NCBI RefSeq assembly: GCF_900113705.1 | Contig: NZ_FOQI01000010.1 | Coordinates: 1-64,000, forward strand | Reading direction: 5' to 3' | Length of the DNA stretch: 64,000 nt | Source: Collimonas sp. OK307 | Lineage (GTDB): Bacteria; Pseudomonadota; Gammaproteobacteria; Burkholderiales; Burkholderiaceae_D | Part shown: positions 9,649-17,351 of the stretch, piece after piece | How the letters are laid out: each line of letters starts with the position of its first letter | Numbering within the stretch: position 1 is the stretch's first letter | Notes under the pieces: model-generated | Told to the model about the DNA's origin: nothing | Databases searched by the model: none | Seen by the model: the letters and a program-made list of their open reading frames with translations, nothing else | Program-made: the position numbers and the translations under genes

Positions 9649-9903
9649 ATGAACCAGACTTCGCAAGACAAAATACGCGACGACTACAGCAAGGAACTGA
9701 CTACACGTTTCGAACAGTTCAGGAAATGGGCCATGGACAACTGGCCCGTGCCCGACCAGCCATTGCACACTGCCGATTTCAGCGCCGGCGAACATGAAAT
9801 CCAATTGCTGCTCGGCGCCCGCTTGCACACCCAGCTCGAAGCACGAGCGCCAGAAGACTTCGAACCGCAATATCTGCCGGTTACACCCGCCCCCTGGCCT
9901 TGA
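9649..9903 (+). CDS. Small hypothetical protein
   Basis: An 84-residue acidic protein with a good start (GGAGAAAGCC just before the ATG at 9649). It begins MNQTSQDKIRDDYSKEL, contains several aromatic and Pro residues in the middle (RKWAMDNWPVPDQP), and ends in a Pro-rich tail. No signal peptide or membrane segment. Not recognised. It lies 70 bp before the MCE transport cluster on the same strand and could be its first gene, but nothing in the protein supports a role in lipid transport. Confidence 0.6.
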   Translation: MNQTSQDKIRDDYSKELTTRFEQFRKWAMDNWPVPDQPLHTADFSAGEHEIQLLLGARLHTQLEARAPEDFEPQYLPVTPAPWP

Positions 9904-9972
9904 ATTGAGGGCCTCGCCGAAAAAACACCTTAAGCGAAGCCGTTGCCAGCATTGCTGCGTTATCATCTGGCC

Positions 9973-10761
9973 ATGCACCCAACCTCATCCAGCTACCTGA
10001 AACCAGAGCAATGGGCCGTGACTGTCTTACGCGCCGCGAGCAGCTGGTGGCGCATGCTTCATCTGGCCGGCATCGCACTGGTCATGGGACTCTCTCCGTC
10101 CACCTATCACCGGGCTAACCGCAACACTACTTATCGCTACATTTACACCAGCACCTGGCAAATCCTGCCGTGGTTCACCTTGTTGTTTACCTTGCTCAGC
10201 CTGGTGCTGATCCGGATCGTGCTCGTCACCGCGCTGAGCTATGGCCTGTCGCGCTACGCACTGGAAATGATGGTGCGGGTACTGGTGCTGGAATTGATAC
10301 CGCTGTCAGCAGCCCTGTTTGTGGCGTTGCGCGCCGGCGCAGCTTTCAACAGTCCGCAATTGCTTGCCAGCCAGAGCACCGCCGCACCGGATATCTCCCG
10401 GTTGCAACAGGATCTGGTGCCGCGTACGATCGCCTGCGCCTTTTCCGTGCTGAGCCTGGCTACGGTGAGCGGCGTGATTGTCTTGCTGCTGGCTTATATC
10501 AATGTCTACGGCATCAGCCCGTGGGGCCTGCCTGACTACACCCGCACCGTGGGCCGCGTGTTTGATCCCGCAGTGACGCTGGGCTTCGCACTGAAAACCT
10601 TACTGTTCGGATTGGCAGTGGCGGTAATCCCCACGGCTGCAGTCATTGACGCAGCGCGACGGAATATCACACTGTCATCCACGCTGCAACCGGGCGCCAC
10701 GCGGCTGCTGTTTGTGCTGGTGCTGATCGAGGTCGGCGGGCTGGCAGTGAAATATATCTAA
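9973..10761 (+). CDS. Divergent MlaE-like permease of an MCE lipid-transport system
   Basis: A 262-residue inner-membrane protein with about five membrane segments. It aligns by eye with the MlaE family: VLVLELIPLSAALFVALRAG (about residues 100-120) matches the LRELGPVxxALLxAGRxGS region, and KTLLFGLAVAVIPT near 205 matches the KSxxFGxxIAxI region. MlaE proteins carry phospholipids between MCE proteins and the inner membrane. The segment that normally follows RAGS and contacts the ATPase (EIGxMKxxEQ) is not recognisable; here it reads FNSPQLLASQSTAAPD. The next two genes encode the MCE protein and a lipoprotein. Start uncertain: ATG at 9973 or TTG at 9943, neither with a clear ribosome binding site. 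Confidence 0.75.
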   Translation: MHPTSSSYLKPEQWAVTVLRAASSWWRMLHLAGIALVMGLSPSTYHRANRNTTYRYIYTSTWQILPWFTLLFTLLSLVLIRIVLVTALSYGLSRYALEMMVRVLVLELIPLSAALFVALRAGAAFNSPQLLASQSTAAPDISRLQQDLVPRTIACAFSVLSLATVSGVIVLLLAYINVYGISPWGLPDYTRTVGRVFDPAVTLGFALKTLLFGLAVAVIPTAAVIDAARRNITLSSTLQPGATRLLFVLVLIEVGGLAVKYI

Positions 10762-10775
10762 TCCGGAAAACGACC

Positions 10776-11744
10776 ATGGCAACTGCCCCTGACTCTCCTC
10801 TTATCCCTTCTCCGTCCGTCCCGCCGCCACCTGCACATGTTGAATTCAAGGCGTTGCTGCTGCTGGTCCTGATGGCTGCGCTGGTATGCAGTTTCGTGTT
10901 GTATGTGATGTATGCGCGCGGCGTGTTCGAAAGTACGCAGCGGCTGGTATTGATATCGGACGATTCCGAGGGCGTGCTGGTGGGCATGGACCTGACCTTT
11001 TCCGGCTTCCCTATCGGCCGCGTGCAACGCATAGATCTCGCGCCTGACGGCAAGGCCCGCATCTTGATCGATGTCCCGCGCAAGGATGCCAACTGGCTGC
11101 GCACCACCAGTGTCTTCACACTGGAACGCGGGCTGGTAGGCGATACCCGTATCCGCGCCTTTACCGGCGTCCTCGACGATCCGTTGTTGCCGCCCGACTC
11201 GGAGCGCGCTGTGCTGCGCGGCGATACTGCGGCGGAAATTCCACGCCTGGTGGCGACCGCCAGGGAATTGCTGAGTAACCTGCAAGCCATCACCGCCGCC
11301 GATTCAAGTCTCAACACCAGCCTGGCGAACATGCAAACCATGACAGGCCGCCTGACTGGACAATATGGGGTCCTGGGCGGCGCCTTGGGCAGCGACGAGA
11401 ACGCTAAAAAAATCATCGCCACGCTGGATCGCGTCAATACGTTGCTGGCCAAGGCCGATCAACGCGTATTCGGCCAACCCGGCCAGCGCGGCGTGATGGA
11501 CGACGCGCAAGCCGCCATCGTCCAGCTCAATGGCGTACTGAGCGACGCTCGCAACAGTCTCAAGAAAGTCGATGCGGTACTGGCCGAGGCGCAAGCGGTG
11601 GGCAGCAATGCCCGTATCGCCAGCAACGACCTGGGCGCACTGCGTGCCGAAGTAGATGCCAGTCTGCGTAAAGTGACGCAACTGGTCGACGAGATCAACC
11701 GCAAATGGCCCTTCGCCCGCAATACGGAGCTCAAACTGCCATGA
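10776..11744 (+). CDS. MlaD/MCE-domain protein
   Basis: A 322-residue protein with a single N-terminal membrane anchor (about residues 24-48) and one MCE domain (about 58-130), with the typical GVLVGMDLTFSGFPIGRVQR and LERGLVGDTRIRAF stretches. The long C-terminal part (about 150-315) is predicted mostly helical and could form the MCE hexamer's tube or needle. MCE proteins shuttle lipids across the periplasm. It starts 14 bp after the permease gene and overlaps the next gene by ATGA at 11741-11744, so the three are surely one operon. Confidence 0.88.
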   Translation: MATAPDSPLIPSPSVPPPPAHVEFKALLLLVLMAALVCSFVLYVMYARGVFESTQRLVLISDDSEGVLVGMDLTFSGFPIGRVQRIDLAPDGKARILIDVPRKDANWLRTTSVFTLERGLVGDTRIRAFTGVLDDPLLPPDSERAVLRGDTAAEIPRLVATARELLSNLQAITAADSSLNTSLANMQTMTGRLTGQYGVLGGALGSDENAKKIIATLDRVNTLLAKADQRVFGQPGQRGVMDDAQAAIVQLNGVLSDARNSLKKVDAVLAEAQAVGSNARIASNDLGALRAEVDASLRKVTQLVDEINRKWPFARNTELKLP

Positions 11745-12400
11745 AGATATCGACCGTCGCATCATCTGCCATATTTTCCGCGTTACCGGCCCTCCTCCTG
11801 ATTGCCTGCAGCAGCAAACCGCCGGCGCCCGAATGGCAAGGCAACGCCTTTGGTTCCATGCAAAGTTTTTCCTCAGCCTACCTCAGCGGTAATACGCGTG
11901 TCGCCGATCTGGAATTTGCGCGCGCCCGCGATGCCGTCGCCAGTACCGGCCGGGCCGATCTGGTGGCGCGGGTTGAACTGTCGCGCTGCGCCACGCGTGC
12001 AGCTAGCCTCGAGTTTGACAACTGCGCCGGGTTTCAGCCGTTGGCGCAGGATGCCGATGCCGGCGAGCGCGCTTATGCCGCTTACCTGAATGGCCGCTGG
12101 CAAGGCCTGGATGCCGGTTTGCTGCCGCCTCAACATAGAGCAGTAATAAGTAGCGGCCGCATCGGCGATATCCAAGACCCGCTGGCGCGCCTGGTGGCAG
12201 CGTCCGCACTGTTGCAGAGCGGACGCCTGATGCCGGCCGATATCGGCAACGCTACCGAAACCGCTTCCACCCAAGGCTGGCGCCGTCCGCTGCTAGCCTG
12301 GCTAGGAGTGCAACTGCAGCGTGCCCGAGCCGCCAACGACAGCGAGGCGCAGATCCGGATCCAACGTCGCATGGATCTGGTGGTTAAGCCACAATCTTAA
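11741..12400 (+). CDS. Lipoprotein of the MCE cluster
   Basis: A 219-residue predicted lipoprotein: a hydrophobic signal ends in LLLIAC with the lipobox Cys at about residue 22, followed by SSKPPAPEWQGNAF. It starts inside the stop codon of the MCE gene (ATGA overlap), which strongly ties it to that system. The mature part is helical, Ala- and Arg-rich, with no family I recognise; it does not look like the usual ABC-type auxiliary component (DUF330/PqiC) or MlaC. It could be a periplasmic or outer-membrane partner. The earlier in-frame start at 11705 would lie inside the MCE gene and add no signal peptide. Confidence 0.75.
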   Translation: MKISTVASSAIFSALPALLLIACSSKPPAPEWQGNAFGSMQSFSSAYLSGNTRVADLEFARARDAVASTGRADLVARVELSRCATRAASLEFDNCAGFQPLAQDADAGERAYAAYLNGRWQGLDAGLLPPQHRAVISSGRIGDIQDPLARLVAASALLQSGRLMPADIGNATETASTQGWRRPLLAWLGVQLQRARAANDSEAQIRIQRRMDLVVKPQS

Positions 12401-12423
12401 ACCGCTGTCCTGAATCCCTCAAA

Positions 12424-13704
12424 TTACGGCGGTGGCGTCAATGCCGCACAATTCGAGGTGATCGGCTGGCCTGCAAACAGTTTCTGCACGAACGGTTTTG
12501 AATCCACCAGCGACGCCAGCACCGTGCCATCGTGATTCTGGCCGGCATAATAGTGCTGCTCAATGGTGCTGCCGGCGGCGCAAGCATCCTTGGCGAACAG
12601 ATACTGGACCACGGTTGGAATATCGGTATCCAGGGTCCCGGTACCGACAAACATCGGCGCCGCGAATTTGACCGTCGGATAATTGGACGACTGCAAGGTT
12701 TGCGTGGCCCAGCCGGTGACATCGCCGTTGAACACATCGGAAGTGAGCAGCTTGTTCTGCGTGATGTAATCCTCAATCGGTCCCAGGCATTGCGTCGCCA
12801 CCACTGAATAAAACGCCTTGCCCTTGGCTGTCAGGTTATCGGACAGCACGAAATTCGGCACCACTCGCTCTGCCGTTGCGTAACCCAGCCAGGCATAAGA
12901 TTCCAGCGTCGCCAACACTGAAGTAAAACCGCTGGTAGGCACTTGCGCCGTCAGCGCGTTCAGGTAGGCCAGCACACTTTGCAACTGATAAGGCACGCCA
13001 GTCGCCACGGTTCCCAGCAACTTGATTTCAGGCGCATAGTCTGGCGCGTAGGCTGCCGTTGCAATTGCCCCCTGTGCACCTTGGGACTGGCCGACGATCA
13101 CCACGGAACTGGAAAGTTGCGGGAACGCTTTCGACACCGCCCGGATGCTGTCCAGAACACTGTAGGCTTCGGGCCGCGCATGCAGGTATGGGTGCAGGCC
13201 GGGTGTCCCTAATCCTTGATAATCGGTAGATACCACCGCATAGCCTTGCGCCAGCCAGGCGTCGAGATAATCGACATCGCGCGGATCGCGTACGGTCCAC
13301 GAAGGTGCGCAGATATCCGCCACGCCGACGGTGCCATGGGCCCAGGCAATCAGCGGCCAGCCGCCAGCCGGAGGCGTGCCCTTAGGTAGTTGCAAATCGC
13401 CGGAAACATAGATCGCGGTTTTACCGTCGTCGCCGTCGGTCGAGCTATACAGGATGCGGATGCCTTGTGCGGCGTTGGGCAGCACAAGGTTGGCCGGCAG
13501 CGCTTCCTGCCGCAGCAAAATACCTGGCGTAGCAGGAATTTCCTGGCTCCACTGGTAAAACGACGATACGCCGCCATCGGCGGTAAACATTTTCGGTTGC
13601 GTCGTCAGGCTGCCATCGCTACCACCACCGCAGGCGCTAAGCGCCAAACCAGATAATGTGACAGCGAAAATTGTCGAAAGACGGCTGAACTGGGTAAGGC
13701 TCAT
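12424..13704 (-). CDS. Secretory-lipase-like alpha/beta hydrolase, lipoprotein
   Basis: A 426-residue exported hydrolase. The signal ends with lipobox LSAC (Cys25), then a Gly-Ser linker. The alpha/beta hydrolase triad can be placed: nucleophile Ser207 in VIVGQSQGAQG, an Asp in GTLDTDIP near residue 348, and His in GQNHDGTV near 391. An oxyanion HG motif is at WAHGTVG near 122. Such proteins resemble the secretory lipase (LIP) family, which splits esters and triacylglycerols. The start has AGGAG (in AAATGAGGAGAC) well placed. It is convergent with the MCE cluster, only 23 bp away. Whether it acts on lipids, polyesters or short esters cannot be told. Confidence 0.8.
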   Translation of the reverse strand: MSLTQFSRLSTIFAVTLSGLALSACGGGSDGSLTTQPKMFTADGGVSSFYQWSQEIPATPGILLRQEALPANLVLPNAAQGIRILYSSTDGDDGKTAIYVSGDLQLPKGTPPAGGWPLIAWAHGTVGVADICAPSWTVRDPRDVDYLDAWLAQGYAVVSTDYQGLGTPGLHPYLHARPEAYSVLDSIRAVSKAFPQLSSSVVIVGQSQGAQGAIATAAYAPDYAPEIKLLGTVATGVPYQLQSVLAYLNALTAQVPTSGFTSVLATLESYAWLGYATAERVVPNFVLSDNLTAKGKAFYSVVATQCLGPIEDYITQNKLLTSDVFNGDVTGWATQTLQSSNYPTVKFAAPMFVGTGTLDTDIPTVVQYLFAKDACAAGSTIEQHYYAGQNHDGTVLASLVDSKPFVQKLFAGQPITSNCAALTPPP

Positions 13705-13819
13705 GACTTTTGTCTCCTCATTTATTTTTTATGTAAATTGATCTGAGTTCAAAGGTGCAGTTGCCATTATGCATCACTAATACAACAATATTTGCCTGGA
13801 TTACTTTACCGATTCAGGA

Positions 13820-14710
13820 TCAGCGCAGCGACTCCTGTTGCAGCCAGTCGCAAAAATGTTTGATCAGGGGCACATCGGCCTGATGGCGGGCCACTATCCA
13901 CCAATAACTCCTGGCGCGAATAACCGGCTCGGCTAACGGAATTACCAGACGGCCGCTAGCCAGTTCATCGGTAATCAGCGGTAACGGCCCCAGTACAACG
14001 CCAAGCCCGTCAATAGCGGCCTGGAGGGCGAGATAAAAATGGTCGAACGATTGCTTTTTCTTGCATAAGGCCGGCGCCACGTCGGCTTCCGTCAACCATT
14101 TCGACCAAGCCTCGGGCCGGGTATCCGAATGCAGCAAGGTGTGCGCAGCGAGATCGCCGGCTACACGGATAGGCGCGCGCGCCAGCAGCGCCGGACTGCA
14201 AACCGGCAACTCGCTTTCGTCCAGGAATTCGCCGCTCACGCAATTCGGCCAATGGCCGGGGCCGCGTCGAATCGCTACGTCGAACAGTTCACCAGCTTCG
14301 CCCAAAGGCTGTAGCGAGGTGGAGGTAGACAATTTCAGCTCAACTCCCGGATACAAACGCTGGAACCCGCTCAGGCGCGGTAACAGCCAACGCATGGCGA
14401 AGGTCGACAAAGCGTTGATGTGCAACACCCGCACCGTGCCGGATTCTCGCAGCAGCTTAGTGGCGGCCGCGATATTGTCGAAAGCCGCCTGCACCGTGAG
14501 TAAATAACGCCGGCCATCGTCGGTCAATTGCACGCGCTTGCCGAGACGATGGAACACCTGCATGCCGAGCCAGGCTTCCAGCACCGCCACCTGGCGGCTC
14601 ACTGCGCCATGCGTCACATGCAATTCTTCAGCTGCTGCCGAGAAATTTTCAAAACGCGCAGCGACTTCAAATGCGCGCAACGCTTGCAAAGGAGGGAGTT
14701 TACGAGACAT
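13820..14710 (-). CDS. LysR-family transcriptional regulator, GcvA-like
   Basis: A 296-residue LysR regulator. The N-terminal winged helix covers about residues 4-63 (LQALRAFEVAARFENFSAA, VTHGAVSRQVAVLE), followed by the linker helix and a substrate-binding domain (about 90-290, RVLHINALSTFAMRWLLPRL). The start MSRKLPPLQALRAF is typical of the GcvA subgroup. It is divergent from the trans-aconitate methyltransferase gene, with 182 bp between. The inverted repeat at 14713-14731 lies directly before its start codon and takes the place of a ribosome binding site, suggesting autorepression. Inducer unknown. Confidence 0.92.
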   Translation of the reverse strand: MSRKLPPLQALRAFEVAARFENFSAAAEELHVTHGAVSRQVAVLEAWLGMQVFHRLGKRVQLTDDGRRYLLTVQAAFDNIAAATKLLRESGTVRVLHINALSTFAMRWLLPRLSGFQRLYPGVELKLSTSTSLQPLGEAGELFDVAIRRGPGHWPNCVSGEFLDESELPVCSPALLARAPIRVAGDLAAHTLLHSDTRPEAWSKWLTEADVAPALCKKKQSFDHFYLALQAAIDGLGVVLGPLPLITDELASGRLVIPLAEPVIRARSYWWIVARHQADVPLIKHFCDWLQQESLR

Positions 14711-14712
14711 GC

Positions 14713-14731
14713 TTGTGATTATAAATCACAA
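14713..14731. promoter_or_regulatory. Perfect inverted repeat at the lysR start, likely LysR operator
   Basis: TTGTGATT (14713-14720), spacer ATA, AATCACAA (14724-14731). This 19-bp perfect dyad contains the T-N11-A form bound by LysR proteins and lies 2 bases before the ATG of the LysR gene, in the gap shared with the divergent methyltransferase gene. Binding here would block translation start or transcription of the regulator. Confidence 0.6.
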
Positions 14732-14892
14732 CGGCGCTGTAAAAAAGTCGATTTGTATGGCCCCCGAATTTCTGTAACATGCGCTTATCGAATCAATATT
14801 CATCGGCTTTTCCCGGGCAACGTCAGATTTTATCGGCAACTGCCGGGAAATTGCCCAAACGTGCGACCTTGTGATAAATCCTAGGAGATAGC

Positions 14893-15672
14893 ATGAATAC
14901 AACTACAGACATTTGGGACGCCAAACAATATATGCATTTTGGCAACGAACGTTTGCGCCCCGCCCTCGATTTACTGGCTTACGTCCCTGAGCAGGAACCA
15001 CAACGGGTGGTCGATCTCGGTTGCGGCACCGGCAACGTATCGGCTTTGTTAAAGGCGCGCTGGCCAGACGCCGACGTGCTTGGCGTCGACAGTTCGGAAA
15101 ACATGCTGGCCGCCGCCGCCGCAGCAGTCCCGGACTGCCGCTTTGAGCGTGCCGATCTTGCGCATTGGCAGCCCGATGGATTGCTGGATCTAATTTACTC
15201 CAATGCAACACTGCAATGGCTGCCAGACCACCCCACCCTGTTGCCGCGCCTGCTGTCGTTCTTACGTCCAGACGCCTGGCTGGCGCTGCAGATGCCGGCC
15301 ATGCACGATGCTCCCTTGCGGCAGATGCAGGCCGAAATAGCCAGATCACCTGCGTTTGCGCCTTATCTGCGGGGTGTGCCGCAGCAGCCGTCGATCCTGA
15401 CTGCTGAAAACTATTACGACCTGCTATCTCCGCGCAGCTGCAAGCTCGATATCTGGGAAACCACGTATCTGCATGCCTTGCGTGGCGAGGACGCCGTCGT
15501 GGAATGGGCCGCCGGCACCAGTTTGCGGCCTTACCTGGATGCGTTGCCTGAGGATAAACGACCAGCTTTCCGCGCAGCCTATGCGGAAGCAATGCGTGAG
15601 GCATATCCGCAACGCGAAAATGGCGTCACACTGCTGCCGTTCAAAAGATTGTTTATCATCGCCAACGTTTAA
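14893..15672 (+). CDS. tam: Trans-aconitate 2-methyltransferase
   Basis: A 259-residue SAM-dependent methyltransferase that methylates trans-aconitate, a spontaneous by-product inhibiting aconitase, to a monomethyl ester. The start MNTTTDIWDAKQYMHFGNER and motif I VVDLGCGTGNVSALL (residues 39-53) are typical of Tam; DVLGVDSSENMLAAA gives the acidic loop, and YSNATLQWLPDHPTLLPRL the substrate side. Length equals the family norm. AGGAG lies 5 bases before the ATG. It is followed 14 bp later by the chromate transporter pair, possibly on one transcript, and is divergent from the LysR gene, which may control it. Confidence 0.92.
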   Translation: MNTTTDIWDAKQYMHFGNERLRPALDLLAYVPEQEPQRVVDLGCGTGNVSALLKARWPDADVLGVDSSENMLAAAAAAVPDCRFERADLAHWQPDGLLDLIYSNATLQWLPDHPTLLPRLLSFLRPDAWLALQMPAMHDAPLRQMQAEIARSPAFAPYLRGVPQQPSILTAENYYDLLSPRSCKLDIWETTYLHALRGEDAVVEWAAGTSLRPYLDALPEDKRPAFRAAYAEAMREAYPQRENGVTLLPFKRLFIIANV

Positions 15673-15686
15673 GCCATGACTGCCCT

Positions 15687-16271
15687 ATGACTACAGAATC
15701 CATCGCCACCGTCGAAAATAGTGCGAGCAAGGTGCCGTCCCCCTTGCCATCCACCCGTGAATTGTTCGTCGGTTTCCTGACCCTGGGAATGATCGGCTTC
15801 GGCGGCGTGCTGCCACTGGCGCGCCGCATGATCGTCGAGCAGCGCCGCTGGCTGACCTCCGCCCAATTCACCGACATGCTTGGCCTGTGCCAGTGTCTGC
15901 CGGGCGGCAACATCATCAATCTATCGGTAGCGATAGGCTTGCATTTCCGCGGCGTGGCCGGCGCCCTGGCGTCGCTGCTGGGATTGATTGCAGCACCATC
16001 GGCGGTTGTGATCGCACTCGGCGTTATCTACCAGCGCTTCCAGGACAATCTTTCGGTACAACACCTGTTTGCGGGCCTCGCCGCCGCAGCGTCCGGCCTG
16101 TTGATTGCGATGGCGTTGAAAATGCTGATGCCGATCTTGAAAAAACCGCTGCCACTGCTGATTGCATGCCTGTTCTTTGTCTCGATCGGCTTGCTGCGCC
16201 TGCCTTTGCTGCCGACCATGCTGATACTGGCGCCGCTTAGCATCATTGCTATCTGGAAGCTGCCGTCATGA
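15687..16271 (+). CDS. Chromate transporter, short-chain CHR subunit 1
   Basis: A 194-residue membrane protein with one CHR (chromate transport) domain: GFLTLGMIGFGGVLPLARR near residue 29, RWLTSAQFTDMLGLCQCLPG near 54, then four to five hydrophobic segments. Long ChrA proteins have two CHR domains; here they are split into two genes, as in the short-chain pairs that work as heterodimers with opposite membrane orientation. They export chromate, probably by proton exchange. The stop overlaps the next start by ATGA (16268-16271). The usual PGPN motif reads PGGN in this subunit. Function as a chromate pump is by family; other oxyanions are possible. Confidence 0.88.
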   Translation: MTTESIATVENSASKVPSPLPSTRELFVGFLTLGMIGFGGVLPLARRMIVEQRRWLTSAQFTDMLGLCQCLPGGNIINLSVAIGLHFRGVAGALASLLGLIAAPSAVVIALGVIYQRFQDNLSVQHLFAGLAAAASGLLIAMALKMLMPILKKPLPLLIACLFFVSIGLLRLPLLPTMLILAPLSIIAIWKLPS

Positions 16272-16798
16272 GCGATACTCTGCTTGCCCTTGCCACGATT
16301 TTCAGTCAATTGTCGTTGCTGGCGTTTGGCGGCGGCAACACCATCTTGCCGGAAATGCAACGTCAGGTGGTCGACATCCATCACTGGATGTCGCCGCAGG
16401 AGTTCAGCGCCATGTTCGCCCTGGCACAAGCTGCGCCGGGGCCGAACATGATGGTGGTGACGCTGGTCGGCTGGCATGTTGCCGGCTGGCCCGGCGTCCT
16501 GGTCACCAGCCTGGCGAAATTCGGCCCCTCGTCGATACTTACCGGGGTGATCCTGCATCTCTGGCAACGGTTCAAGGACAAACCCTGGCGGGCCACAATA
16601 CAGGTTGGCATGGTGCCGATGACAGTGGGCCTGGTAGGCGCCAGCGCAGCCCTGATCACAGAAGCCTCGACTCACACCTGGGGGCTAGCGGTGATTGCTG
16701 CGGTTTGTGCTTTGATTGCCTACAAAAGCAAAGTGCATCCACTATGGATTCTGGCAGCCGGGGCATTGCTAGGCTTGAGCGGGATAGGTCAGGTATAG
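16268..16798 (+). CDS. Chromate transporter, short-chain CHR subunit 2
   Basis: A 176-residue membrane protein with the second CHR domain: LSLLAFGGGNTILPEMQR near residue 17, HHWMSPQEFSAMFALAQAAP near 41 and the full PGPNMM motif near 60, followed by hydrophobic segments. It partners the preceding subunit, with which it is translationally coupled. About 46 bp downstream lies the gloA2 gene on the same strand, which may be part of the same transcript. Start fixed by the ATGA overlap. Confidence 0.88.
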   Translation: MSDTLLALATIFSQLSLLAFGGGNTILPEMQRQVVDIHHWMSPQEFSAMFALAQAAPGPNMMVVTLVGWHVAGWPGVLVTSLAKFGPSSILTGVILHLWQRFKDKPWRATIQVGMVPMTVGLVGASAALITEASTHTWGLAVIAAVCALIAYKSKVHPLWILAAGALLGLSGIGQV

Positions 16799-16844
16799 TC
16801 ATGGCTACATGCTATCGCCCTATCAAGTCCACACTCAGGCACCT

Positions 16845-17231
16845 ATGCAAATTTCCGGCATCCACCATGTGGCCATCATCGCCTCGGATTACCAGCGCTC
16901 CAAGCGGTTTTACACCGAGTTGCTGGGCCTGGCCATTGTTGCCGAAACCTATAGGGAACAGCGCGACTCCTACAAACTCGACCTGTGCACCCCGGATGGC
17001 GTGCAGATAGAGCTGTTCTCCTTCCCGTCGCCGCCGCCGCGCGTGAGCCGGCCGGAAGCCTGCGGCTTGCGCCACCTGGCGTTTCGCGTGCCCGATGTGG
17101 TCGCAGCCGTACAAGAGCTGCGCGATCAGGGTATCGCGGTGGAAGACATACGTATCGACGAGTTCACTGGCAAGCGCTTCACTTTTTTCGCCGATCCCGA
17201 TGCCTTGCCGCTGGAACTGTATGAGCAATAA
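16845..17231 (+). CDS. gloA2: VOC-family protein GloA2 (YaeR)
   Basis: A 128-residue single-domain vicinal oxygen chelate protein. From the start at 16845 it reads MQISGIHHVAIIASDYQRSK, and later ELFSFPSPPPRVSRPEACGL and RFTFFADPDALPLELYEQ, which agree closely with E. coli YaeR/GloA2. Metal ligands expected are the His in IHHVAI, the Glu in QIELFSF, the His in LRHLAF and the C-terminal Glu in LELYEQ. The family is related to glyoxalase I, but the substrate of YaeR is not settled. The in-frame upstream start at 16809 adds 12 unrelated residues and has no better ribosome binding site. Confidence 0.9.
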   Translation: MQISGIHHVAIIASDYQRSKRFYTELLGLAIVAETYREQRDSYKLDLCTPDGVQIELFSFPSPPPRVSRPEACGLRHLAFRVPDVVAAVQELRDQGIAVEDIRIDEFTGKRFTFFADPDALPLELYEQ

Positions 17232-17351
17232 ACCAGGCAATAAGCTGAGCAACAATCTCCACAGTAGCCATTTTGACAAGTACGCCGTTGTGGCCCTAAG
17301 TCCGCCCACCTGTTAGACTTCCCTCCCTTTTAAGCTGGCGACGACATCATC

